Assembly (NCBI GenBank): GCA_921293015.1 | Contig: OV121081.1 | Coordinates: 71,131,022-71,195,021 of the forward strand | Direction: 5' to 3' | DNA: 64,000 bases | Source of the DNA: Phorcus lineatus | Lineage: Eukaryota > Mollusca > Gastropoda > Trochida > Trochidae | Shown: positions 24,921 through 37,249 of the stretch, one piece after another | Layout of the letters: every line of letters begins with the position of its first letter | Numbering within the stretch: the first letter of the stretch is position 1 | Notes under the pieces: generated by a model | Told to the model about the DNA's origin: nothing | Seen by the model: only the letters and a program-made list of their open reading frames with translations | Database searches by the model: none | Translations under genes and position numbers: made by a program

Positions 24921-27596
24921 TATAACTTCTTGGAGAAGATGGGAAATGACTTGAATGTACTATCACTGTCGTAACAATGAACAAGACTATCAGTCAATGA
25001 CTGCCCTTCTGATAACCCTCCCTAACCAGTGTCATTCATGATAGTAAAGAAGCACACAGCTATCATGTTATTTTCTTGAACTGTGATCTGTCTAAACTCA
25101 TGGTAAAATCTCTTAATATAATCATCTACTTCAAAATATATCTAATATATGCTAAAAAGTCTAAATTACTCAGCCTTTGATAAGGTTTTCTTTTGCATAT
25201 ATCATTAATCCTTCAATTCCATACTTGAACAGCAGTTTGTTTTCAAAACTTACTTAACACTTACAGTTCACTACTTTTTTTTAAATTTAACGAGAGAAGA
25301 TTCCTGTTATTGTTTTTTATATTTGTCAAAATACTTCTTTTGATTAAAAATGTTTAACTGCTGGTTAGATAATGTAACTTTTTTTTAATCACTGTTCATC
25401 ACTCAAGGTGATTCATTATCAAGAGAATAAAGGATAAGGAAATGATTCTTATCCATTTTCAAACAAGTTAACACTACAGCAGAATCTGATAAGGTGCCTC
25501 GACAGCTTCTTACCAATTTACATGAGGTCAAGGTCGAAAACTTTGATTAAGGTTTTGATAAATTTGCCACTGAAATTGACAAAGTGACAAAGATATAATT
25601 TTCAACAACTACTTTAAAAGCTTCTCCCATGCAATGACAAATGTCCCACTATCATAATAAACCTAAATACTGTGGACAGCCAAAGTGGAGATCATCATCT
25701 TTTCAGTACATCAATACACCAGTCATATGGGAAGTCATTATGAATCACAAACCATTGAGCAGGATGTCTACAGGGGTTCCTAATTATTCAATAAATAATG
25801 ATCTTAAGTCTACAGGGAAAGAATCAATTTTTTCATTGCCAATCACCATATGTAAGCTAACCAGACCTTGCATGAATCATGTTCTGTTGTGAAGAAAACT
25901 AAACAGGATTGGTACCAGGTATTGATTCTGTATTATCATTTTCTAGGATTTGGATCATTGAGATGAGTCAAATATGAAGTAAGTGAGTCAATAACAAAAA
26001 TCCATTTAATATACAATATGTTGTGAAAGGATTGGGCATTTTCTAGAGAATTTGTCAAAGAAATCTTCAACGCTTCATTTTTCAATATTTTTTGCTTGAG
26101 GGAAAAGCTTGGCAGTCATGATCATCCTCTAGTTAGTTTCAGTAAAAAGGAAAACTTCGTGATAAATGACTTTGACCTTTGCATTAAAACTCTCTACCAC
26201 GAAATATTAACTATACCCTACGGGATAACCTTAGTCTCGACACTAGACAGATAATACATCTTTGAAATTTCATCAAATATGATTACAGACACAAAATCCC
26301 TAAATCTGGTGAAATCCTTGCCCCAAGGGATTACAATATGAACTTCTATTTTGTGTATGATACCCACTAAGATAAAGATAGCTTGTTTTATCGGTGGCCA
26401 AAAACCTGAGCATCTGTTATTTGTGCAAGGCAATATCTAAGGGTACAGGTGCCTATCAGAGAACATGATACACTTAAATAACTGGGCCTGTCTTCAGAAG
26501 AGCCTAGCTGGTGCAGAGGTCGGTGTGCGGCTAAGTTCATCAGAGGTGTGACCCACCTCACATTGTATAATCCTTGTAGAAAGGGCTCTGTGGAGATACA
26601 GCATGTGGCAATAATACAAGCCCGGTCAGGTTACAAGAAAACACAAATTACATTGAAATTCATGTGTGACATGAAAGCTGTTTGCATGCACACTTCTACT
26701 AGATGTCTAAGGTATTCCTGGAATTTTTTTACTGAGGTTTAGCTTTTAGAGTCAAACGTAAAGCTGAGCTGGTGAAAGGGATTGCTAATTAAATGTCCTT
26801 TTACAGGTATTAATAGGTTCTTCACTTTTATTTATGAATAAAAATATATTTTGCAAATGTGTTCATTTAAAAATTAGGAATTCACTAAGGTACATAAAAA
26901 AGAATAATTTTGTAAACTGTTCAACATTATGTCTCTGTTTAAGTAACATTATCTTCTGTATCCAATGTTTATGCTCTGTAAAGATGTATAACAAATTCCC
27001 TTGTATTGAGGGTTATATAATAATTTCTTCCTTCCCATTCGAGACTGTCATTGACTCAGAGACCTTGGGAACATTCCTCTTGATAGACAAATAATGTGTC
27101 AAATAACCCTGATGAGGTATATTGCAGGATGTTTATATCAGTGTAAAATTATTTCCCTCCTATAACATGACCTGTTTCCCCGACTGCTGTACCATATGTT
27201 GGAACTGTGACAGCGCACCTAATGCTCATTACGCAAAACAAGACTGGATGTTACTCATGCCGCTGGAAGGAGAATGATATAGGAGACACGTATCACATCC
27301 ACATTTCACAAGCATGAAGCTATTCTGTCACAACTGTCGACCCTCTCTCACCCTTAAAAAAACTCCCTACACATTCAGTATACAGTATATGTATGGTCTG
27401 GTATTGGGCACATTTTGGAGAATGAGAGTTGTTTGAAAAAACATCAGGTTGCATTGACTACATGTTGATTGAAAGTTGAGCTACATACTAGATCTGTATG
27501 AATCGTTTCTCTCTGGTAAAAGGATTATTATCTGAGGAAAAACACTGACATATGACTCTGACGAATGTGGATTTTTGTATTTGTAAATTTTCAAGA

Positions 27597-27699
27597 GGCT
27601 GCTAGTATTATTGCAGGGAGAAAGCCGCAACTTCATTGTGGCTATGCATTGCGATGAAACTTGTGAGCATCGGCTGGAACTAGCAAACCATGGGTGGTG
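27597..27699 (-). mobile_element. Fragment of the same SINE family (body only)
   Basis: Matches the body of the SINE at 15835-16151 in the same orientation, e.g. GGCTGCTAGTATTA, TGCAGGGAGAAAGC, GGAACTAGC and CCATGGGTGGT. It lacks the tRNA head and the CTCAC tail, and CpG positions are changed to TG/CA (decay), so it is an older, truncated copy. Confidence 0.8.
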
Positions 27700-28257
27700 A
27701 TGACATGTGGGAATAGAGTACCCAAATAAAGGCCTCGCAAAGGATGAGTCTCAAATAGTCCATGACTCAAGAGTCATATTCTGTATGCAAATATAGGTAA
27801 ATTTCAAGGAAATGTTCAAGAATAGATGTAAAAATCATGATTAAGCAATCAATCAAGTAAGAAATGAGTCAATCTCACTGGCACCCCATCACGAGAAGAT
27901 GCACGTTTGTCTGATCCCGCTTCCTACAGTCAAACTGACCCTGTTTTTAAGACGTTGCTAAACGATTTAGAAATACGATTTCTGGTTAGGCAAATCGATC
28001 TTTTAAAGACTAAAGCATGGCAGGGAGCCATAAACTGTAAGTGCCGGCAGCATTTTGCTAATGCATAAGTGCCGTCCTGCTTACCCTGATAAATATCAAA
28101 TGTTATGCAAACATTGATCTGAGCCTGGATAGATGAATGGGGTACTACGGCATGCTCATGGTAGGTACTGCATCAGACGGCAGTGTTTACGTGACGCCTG
28201 AAGCTACGAGTACACAGACGTCTATAAATATATGATACTGCCTCGTGTGAGGCTGAT

Positions 28258-28850
28258 AGAGATTCCAGTAGATGCTTCAAGTTATGAAAAATATCATCAG
28301 ATGTCTGCTCAAGTCTATCAAGATTGATATGATTTTTGCTCATGTTGGGTCAGAGATTTGAGGTGAAAATTATCACTTGCAAGGTGCAGTGAATCTATCT
28401 CTACACAAATGATAACTGCTTGTGTGATGTACACAGGGATGGAGACGCAACCAAATAATGACAAATATCATCAGACGCAAACAAATCATGACAAATATCA
28501 TCAGAAATTACTGCAGGCTGAAGTCTATATCTACATGGACTGGCTCATGTCAAGGTGATGAAGACTTAGGAAGATGCAGTTGGCTCAGGAAAAATATCTT
28601 CTTCAAGATTCTACAACATGCAGAGAGATAAAGAAAAATATTACATCAGTAATTCTATTACATGCAGTGCATCTGTCCATAAATATATCACACGAGCTTG
28701 CATGGGGTAGATTGGATGATTCCAATGATGTCTTCAATCTGTGAAATTTTCTCCTATTTTGCAGTGAGTTGATCTGAAAATGTTTTGCCCTTGTGAGCCA
28801 GATAGGGAGATCCTAGTTGATGCTAACAGCCTATGAAAAATTTCATCTGA
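28258..28850. repeat. Diverged repeat region with a 30-bp exact duplication
   Basis: AATGACAAATATCATCAGAC-type sequence is duplicated in tandem at 28443-28504 with one or two changes. Related GAGATTCCAGTAGATGCT...GAAAAATATCATCAG segments recur near 28258, 28560 and 28804, which suggests an old, heavily diverged array. Confidence 0.45.
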
Positions 28851-29520
28851 GCGACAATCGAAGATTAAGTGTCTCAAGAGATAGCGCAGTGAAGACCTTG
28901 ATTATCAGCTGCCTGAAGCACCACCTATTATGCATGGTAGCAAGCACCTGCATAGTTCATACACACATGCTTCCACTGCTTCATCCTACTTCATATTTCA
29001 CTCACCTCTACATTTCAACTCAGTTATGAAAACATTCATAAAATCAATTCACTCAGTTAATGTTATATTTCACTCAGAAAATGGGAAAAAGATTAATTGG
29101 TTGCTTCTACATTGAATGAAGTAAGTATTGACTCATTTATTGATACAACTTACATATTTGAACTATTTATGCTATTTCATTCCAATGGAGAGACATTAAT
29201 ATTAGTGAAATATACAATCAATTATTCAAACATTGACTATAGACTGCTCTTTCACAATAAATTATTTTTCCTAATTATTCAAAAGAGGAGTAAATTAATA
29301 TGACAAAAATAAAAAGAAGAGAAAACATTGTTTGAATTTCCTTAAAAAGACAAACCTCAGTCAAGATCACACAAACATAAATAAATCCTACTTTTAAATG
29401 TAAACCTGGAATTATACAGTGATCTAAACAAGTTCAAATAGTAATACAAACCTTTAACAATGTTCAACAGAAGTGTTACACATCTGATATATATATGACA
29501 TGTGAACATCTATTATTCAA

Positions 29521-29869
29521 CATGTTCAAGTGGTGGAGTATCATTTTACTGTTCATCTAACTGATACTGCATGAATATTGCATGTGCCATGTTCAAGTGG
29601 TGAAGTATCATTTTACTGTTCATCTAACTGACTCTGCATGAATATTGCATGTGCCATGTTCAAGTGGTGAAGTATCATTTTACTGTTCATCTAACTGATA
29701 CTGCATGAATATTGCATGTGCCATGTTCAAGAGGTGAAGTATCATTTTACTGTTCATCTAACTGATACTGCATGAATATTGCATGTGCCATGTTCAAGTG
29801 GTGAAGTATCATTTTACTGTTCATCTAACTGATACTGCATGAATATTTCATGTGCCATGTTCAAGTGAA
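29521..29869. repeat. 67-bp tandem repeat, just over five copies
   Basis: CATGTTCAAGTGG recurs at 29521, 29588, 29655, 29722, 29789 and 29856, exactly 67 bp apart. Units differ by only one or two bases (e.g. GATACTGC versus GACTCTGC, GTGG versus GAGG), so the array is recent or homogenised. Confidence 0.95.
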
Positions 29870-30134
29870 GACAAAGGTTATAATGTGGGAGTAAGCTATG
29901 TATACTCTTAATGAAGAATCTTGTGAACCAACTCAAGGACTTACCATCAAACCAATTCTGACTGGCAGAATGCTGGATACTTTATTCTTGAGCTATTTAC
30001 AGGTAAATAGTAATAGTAATAGTGTCATATCCTTAAGTTGCAAAGATCTTTCCAACATTCAAACCTTAGAGCTTCCAGTCCAAACCATATGAACATGAGG
30101 ACTGATTATGATCAACGGAACCAAGTTACTTTAA

Positions 30135-30982
30135 CCCTTTTCCTGCCAAGAGCTGTATGTGCCACATGACATTTGGGTATAATCATGTATAACATCATGA
30201 GTGTAACGTATGCAACTACGCGCAAGGTGTCTGGTTTAGAAGTGTTCAACTGATGGTAAACACTTTTGTTATACCCTGTTTGACAGCTGCACACAGATCC
30301 TTCACATCTATACTGAATTTTAAAAGGTTTTCTAGGGACTCCACTAGCAAGCTCTAAATGATTGATGGCTTGAATAATGACTGCCTTTAAGCTTATTTGG
30401 AAAGGGAAATTACACAGGGCTTTTTTTATTTGAATTGTAAATTTTGTACAATAATGATCTTCTTTTGACATGGGCTTTACAGCTATACACTCAAAATGTG
30501 ATCACACTATTATTTCATGCAATTTTGCAATCAAGTTTTATGCAAAGCAAAAAGCAATCTTCAGACCCAATTGTACCCTTAGTGCTGGTATTGGCATTAT
30601 GTACAGAAAAAGGCATTAAGAGTCCATTAAGGCAGAATAAACAATGTCTTACTTTCCCAGAGCATGGTTTTATGAGAAATATCTAAAACGGGTACAGATT
30701 ACCATCTTGAAAATTTCACAAGATATCATATTCTAAAATGCAAAAGATTTTCACTTCCAGTTTTACACAAAATCAAAGTCATATCATTGTCTTTTTTTTT
30801 TCTCTTTTTTTTTTTGATGGCAGTATGAAAATGTCATGCAAATAAATATTGTTCCAATTCAGAGTTGAGTCACTAACTTCAGCTACTGAATTGAAAAGTG
30901 CCAAACCATTCTGAATTACAATTCAGAGGAAACAAAGGCATATATCAAGGTGTGGCCATTTACACGATCCGCATGTAAAGGG
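30135..30982. mobile_element. Candidate piggyBac-like non-autonomous element (848 bp, TTAA-flanked)
   Basis: Flanked by TTAA at 30131-30134 and 30983-30986. The left end is CCCTTTTCCTGCCAAG and the right end on the complement is CCCTTTACATGCGGATCG, sharing CCCTTT and a nearby TGC. TTAA duplication with CCCTTT-like short ends is the piggyBac pattern. A minus frame of 119 codons lies inside near the left end without recognisable transposase residues, so I treat it as chance. The TIR match is short, so a coincidental pairing is possible. Confidence 0.45.
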
Positions 30983-32440
30983 TTAATTTCTTTTAGAATA
31001 TACAGTGTTCAATTTTCCTGTTTATTGCATATCAACAATTTTCTGTAAAAATAACCACTCAACTAGAAAATTTCATTTGCAATGGATGTTGAATAACTTA
31101 TAAATGTTTTAAATGATAATCTAATTGTCATCTAGCAGTGTTCTTTCTGGGTGGTGTTTTTTTGGGGGGGTTGCTCGACCAATTCTGAACAGATGGTGCT
31201 AAAAACTCTTGAGTGGCAACAAGACAAAAGGGTGGACAACTTTCCCAAGAACTCCCTTCAGAAACAGCACTGATCTAGTATTCTAGTTTAATCTATGTAT
31301 CATAAACACTTTTTACAAATATTCTCACAAAACAGTTATCTTGAATTGTGCATAAAAACCAGCTGTAATCTAAGATTTCCCTTTTTTCTCCATGTGTCAC
31401 AAAAATACTGTAAACAGAATTCTCAGCTAACAATTATCATCCATAATGTTACTTATATATGTTTCAAGCAAAACAAAGTTATCCTCCTGTATTTCTTTTC
31501 ATTTCCTTAAATATCTTTACCACCCATATTTAATGGTCTCAACAACAATGGAATTTTTCTTTCTTTAAACAGGGTCAACCAGAGACACAACAAGAACAAC
31601 CAATCAGCTGCCATCTAACACATTAATAAACAATATTCATCCACCTAATAAAACAATAAACAATTATCTTCCATCTCATACAAATATTTAAGCAGACAAA
31701 TGGATGACAAACAAACACTAAAACCACAATCATATATCCCACCATATTTAATTGGTAAAATAATTCCCATCCCTTGAAGACTACGATTATCTGTTTATTC
31801 ATCGGTTTGATAAAGACAGACGGGCAATAAACAGTGTTTATCAGTGTTTATCCGAACTCGCAGATGAAGAAACTAATCCAGTTTTGCAGTGCAAAGATTC
31901 GGACATGAAAATAGGACGCATCATAGAGCAATAAATCTGGCTAATGGGGATTTCAGTCCCGCTAGAACCCATTTGTTGCACAGAAAGCCATCATTCCTCA
32001 TCCGGGTCACTCGGTTCCTATTCAGAGAAGCAAGCAAGAACAAATGGACAAACCGGTGACTTGTACTTAGTGCTTCTTTGGGGTACTTGCCTAGACGGCT
32101 CAATACGAGACAATCATTTCTCAATGATATATAAAGTGCTGTTGTTGTCTCCAAGACCCTGAAATACTTAGGTCAAGTGCAGAGGTTGTTGACAAGCACT
32201 GAGTATAGCTGGTCAAGTGTAACTGCATCATCTACTGTGGATAGTTTCAAAGAACCTATTCATTTTAGAGTCTAATTGTCTACACTCTGAAGGAATGAAG
32301 AAACATACAAGTCCAAATAAATGAGCTATAAAGCAGCTGCATGAAAGTCTTGGAACCAAATTGAAACATTCTTGAAAAATCAATAGCACATTTTTTACGA
32401 ATACTTATGGGTAACTGAAATAATTGAATGATAGAAATAC

Positions 32441-33687
32441 CGTATATGACCGGGTATAAGCCGAGAATTTGATACCAGAAATTGGGGGGTCAATGAGGGG
32501 GGTCGGCCTATACCCTAAGTCTATGTTTCAGACCAAAAATTCCTGAGGCCAAGTAAGTATCCAGCCCGGTTCATCATCGATGTCATTTAAATAATAAAAG
32601 TTTGAAATAAATATACCTTTGTCTTATTGTTGTTTTATAATGAATATATTGAGAAAAATACGAAAGGAAAGTTAAAAATATATATATATAAATTATTTAT
32701 GTACCGGTAATATTCAACACGCAACACGTGTTAGCTGGCAAATATCGATCGATAATTTGACCTGAATGCGAGTGACTAGCCTTTGTGACGTGGACCAATG
32801 AGAAGTTGAATAGAAATCGGTGTTATATGAGATGGAACCTCGTGCAAAAGTTTACGATAAGTCAATTAAACAAAAAGAAAAGTAATGTCTTAAATAAAGT
32901 TGTCGCATTGTTTCTGAGATGGCAAAGATCGCATTGTCATATATTTTAAGCTCTATGAATGAGTCATTGAATTTCTAAATAGGCAACTTAAAATAATGAT
33001 GCTGTACAATCAAGTGAGATTTACCGTAGGTATCGATAGACAATAAGCTTTTAACGCATGACGGATGAACATGTTATTCAGGTTGTTAAGAGATCTGTTA
33101 GATGTTAATCAACTAGTAATGACATAATGTATTTGGTCAACATCTTAGCTTTGATGATCAATTAACAGCAATTAAAGCTGTAATTAACGTTTCCTGTGCC
33201 CATGTACCGGTAATAGACGGCCCCATCTTGAATCGAAAGTAGTGTTAAAATGCACAATGTGTTTGACTTGCTGATTGGTCGAGTTTTCCAACTTCCCTTT
33301 TATGTGCCAATGAAAAGACTTTTAACAAATATCATGAGCGACACACAAAGACGCATGGAAGTTTGTCTAAAAAGTTTGTGTTAATGGGAATGAAGTAGGA
33401 TTTTATTAAAACAAACAACAGACACCGTAAGTCAATATTTTATTTTGTAGTAATAGTTTATTTTTGATAAATGCCTGAAAAATAAAGAATGTTTCGATAA
33501 AGCCAGATCAAGTGTCAACGTATCGATGGTAACATCCACCTGCCAATGGAACTTCAGCCAGTCAGCCGCGAAGTGTAGAAAACGGGTCGGTTTATACATG
33601 AGATACCGGGATTTTACTGGGATTTGGGGGGGTTGAGAAAGGGGGTCGGCTTATACGCGAGGGGGGCTTATCCTCGGTCATATACGG
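32441..33687. mobile_element. Non-autonomous TIR element with TA duplication (Tc1/mariner-type, 1,247 bp)
   Basis: Left end CCGTATATGACCGGGTATAA and right end (complement) CCGTATATGACCGAGGATAA are inverted copies flanked by TA (32439-32440 and 33688-33689). Each end also contains its own internal palindrome: GTATAAGCC near the tip is answered by GGCCTATAC (left) or GGCTTATAC (right) some 40 bp inside, next to a G-run. The interior has no usable frame, so mobility would depend on a transposase from elsewhere. The superfamily is inferred from the TA target and end style; no transposase is present to confirm it. Confidence 0.78.
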
Positions 33688-36600
33688 TACCTAGAACTGT
33701 ATGAATCAACTTTGCAAGTCATCAGCATTACCAGAAGGACTGTATGGGTATTATCATACACATGGTATTCCTGTCCTCAGGACTTAAAGTCCAGATTATT
33801 GTACACATGAATTCTTGTGAATGGAAATTTTATTTTCTCAAAATTTAACCAGCTTGAGAGTTATAGTCTAACAATTAGACTCCGAAATGAAAAAAGCATC
33901 AGTTATTCGAAAAATTAAAAAAATATTAAATGAAATGAAAAGGAGACTGAAATTTCTCCATTTTCAGCCTGAAATCAAGTCTTTTTATAGACTTCCTTAG
34001 GCTTCTTCCTTATTTCAGGGTCTGGCATACAGACTAGAGAGTTACTGCATCACCACAGGGCAAGAAAAAGTAGCTCTTGTGAATCAAAGATAGTTTTCAA
34101 GGCACAGAATAATTAGAAATTGGGAAAAGGTTTGCTTTTTCTAAAACCTTACAAGTAAGAGCATAATTAAGTTTCCAAAATATATGGTCCCATAAGCATA
34201 TTTTGGGCAAAAAGTTACATACAAGAGCACATGAATGAGTCTGTGGTTGTGAATGAACATAAGGCATCTGTGTGCCATATATAAGAAATCAGGGTCATCG
34301 CCGGAGCGATCTGAACTCAACACATTAAAGCCTCTTCAGGCAAGCCTTTAAATGGTGAAGGGTAGAGGTCGTACCTTGATAAGCAACAGGGTGTGAAGAT
34401 TTTAATACAATTTATGGGTTCTCTAATGGGATAGTACATGTTGATATGTTAAAAGGTTATAAAATAAATATAATTTAGCACATAATAGGTTTAAGTGGTT
34501 TCAAACTTCAACCTCAAACAAGGATTATTTTTCTTCTTTACAACAATATTGAGAGAAAGTTTTTATAATTTAGCTAAATTGGCATGATATGTCTTTGATA
34601 ATGCTTCATAACACAAAAGCCATATTCTAAAGAGATCAAAGGTGAATCTAAGTGGATGCTTTCAAAATTTGTAATTGTAGAATTTCTTTTATTTTCAATG
34701 GAGCCTCTAAATTCTTGCCTTGTTAACAGCAAAATAAAATCATTTAGATGGATGATTTTTATTGTGTATCAATTTCTCTGCATAAAAGTTTTAATGAGAT
34801 AAACAAACTACAACATCACACTCAATAGGACCTATGCTCTCAAATTTAGTATCAGGGATAATATACTTTTCCTCATGGCACTTAATTTTTTATCTGTTTT
34901 GATTATTTTGAGAAAAATGAAATCTAAAAAGTTCATTTCCCAAACTGTGATGAAGAATTGCTGACTATGCACCAAGGTGTAGACCACAGAATTTCCTCCT
35001 TTTCCGAGACACATTTCTATTGCGCAACCTACCAGCGTTCTTTACTGCTGACACTCAATCAGACAGCAAGTGCAGATAGATCCGAGTCATAAAAACCAAT
35101 TTCCCATCCATCGCTAGATAAACCCTGATCCCCTTCGATCATCCTTTCCGTTTCTTCATTTCCATGGCAACCATAAGTAAAGATTACTAGGAAACATAAT
35201 GACCCTCTGGTCTGACTGTAAACATTTCCCCTGGGGACGGGAACATCAATTCTTCACCGAAAGGCCCTGTTTCATCATTGTTTTGCATTTAGCTACATGT
35301 AATGGATTGAATGTTCAAAAGTGCCACCTGTGTGCCGTTTTAATCAAAAAGGGACGCCATAACAAGTTGGGTTTTTTGTGAACGATACATTCAAGATTTT
35401 TTAAATAAACTTTTCATCAAGAAATCCTTGCTGATTGTAGGAGCCACACTGAAATAAGAGAGACATTTTTTTTTCTTTCTCTTAAATTCAACGAGATAAT
35501 TCACCGTAAATATTATTGGTACAAAAAGCTCTTCATTAAAAACTTAATGATTAGAATTTTATTTTGAAGAGCATTATTCACCAACAGTAATATTCATTCA
35601 TCTATTTTGTCTGTATGAAATATTCCCTCGGGGTCATTTTTATAAATGATTTTAATATTTAGATTCACCAATGGCCCATCATTGGCTGAGACTGGTTGTA
35701 TAAAAATAAGAATGGTTAGTAACACAGTACCGTTGAAATACTGTCCTTCGATTGACAGTTAATTGAAGAATTATGGCTTCTGCAAATATTATGCCCTGCC
35801 AAAAAATGTTATCATAACAAAATTTCAACTTCAGCAAAGATTATCATTATATCTGGGTACATTCAGTTAATTTCTCACAACAGAAAATTACATTAAGCCA
35901 ATCAGCTTTTAAGAAACCAATATGACCATCCAATCAACATGCACTACTGCATCCTCCACGGCAATAGCTTGTGTAAAAAGTGTGAAGTTGAAGTTGATGA
36001 TGTATGTAGTCTGTACATCTAACACAGAGGAGTTTGTAATGCAGGCGGACAACCTTACTGTTACCCGATATCCCGACCATTACCGATTAGCACTAACCGT
36101 GAACACGAAATGCATATGCTAAACATGGCTTTATGTGCTAATCTTTTTCTTGATATGAATAATTCATGGTTTGTTTATTTCGTTTTTATGAGGACTAAAT
36201 TGAGATTGATAAGTAAATGCAATTTTAATGGGATTTTAGATTAATTCGTTCCCTACAACCTAAACCTCTGAATTTATGTTCTTATGACAAATTCTGCTGA
36301 CATAAAGAGCTTGTGAAAACATCCCTCTTTAGTTAAGAACTTCTTAATCCATGTATTGTTGACTTGAATAGAAAAATAACGTAATAAGAGCATTGACAAG
36401 TGTAAATTGTAGAGGCAACTCTGATGCGAGACATCACTTCAAATTGTTTGCATTTTATGTTGTAACTTCAATGGCTGGGAATGATTGCTTGTATTTCAGT
36501 TCATGCGGAAATGATATCTTGAATGAATGCCCGTTGATGATCAAATCAATGGGGCTTGTAGGAAAGCAAATAAAATGAGGTTTACTACAGTGTAAGTTCA

Positions 36601-37118
36601 TGAAGAGAAAGATTAACAATTTTTTTTTATATTTTTCATTTATCTTTTATTTTTAAAATAGTCACGAAAGATTACATTAGTTTATTTATACTTCTATGTT
36701 GTTAACTTCAGCAAATTATTTGAGTATTCTCTGACTAAGTCCAAGTTTATCAGGATAGAGATGTTTTATATGAAACATCAAATTAGTCTTTTGAGTTTTG
36801 TCTTATAATAATGCAATTATTTATTAAAGAAACCTGACGTATATCCATCTACACTTATATCTACCAATCGAAATAGCAGAGGATTGTAATTCCTTCAGTA
36901 GAAGATAAGAAACAAAGATTTACAATCAAATATTTATCAAATAAAAGTTTTCATCATTTTTTCAACTTGTTTTATATATATATTTCATCTTAAATTCTAT
37001 GTTAGATTTATGACATTGTGAAATTTGTTTATTGGAGTGATTCAGGCAGATTTTGAATTCTTAACAAATATTTCATTACCTATTCACTGTTAAGAGCTCA
37101 ATAAAAGATAATCAAAAT

Positions 37119-37249
37119 CAGGGATTGGGAAAGGTAGGGGCCATGGGCCATCTTGCACATTAAAACTAGAAATCTTACTATTTCTATAAAGGGGAATGGC
37201 CCATTCAAAATGACTCGAAGCCCAAAAAGAAGCCCTTTGCCAATCCCTG
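37119..37249. mobile_element. 131-bp MITE with CAGGGATTGG ends (hAT-like)
   Basis: Left CAGGGATTGGGAAAGG and right (complement) CAGGGATTGGCAAAGGG are inverted repeats with internal GGGCCAT / ATGGCCC arms. The direct repeat CAAAAT flanks both sides (37113-37118 and 37250-37255). Six of an expected eight target bases match, which fits an aged hAT insertion. Noncoding. Confidence 0.7.

Noticed and set aside
30112..30471. 119-codon minus frame as a possible piggyBac transposase fragment
   Set aside because: No DDD catalytic context or Cys-rich finger is visible; length is compatible with chance.
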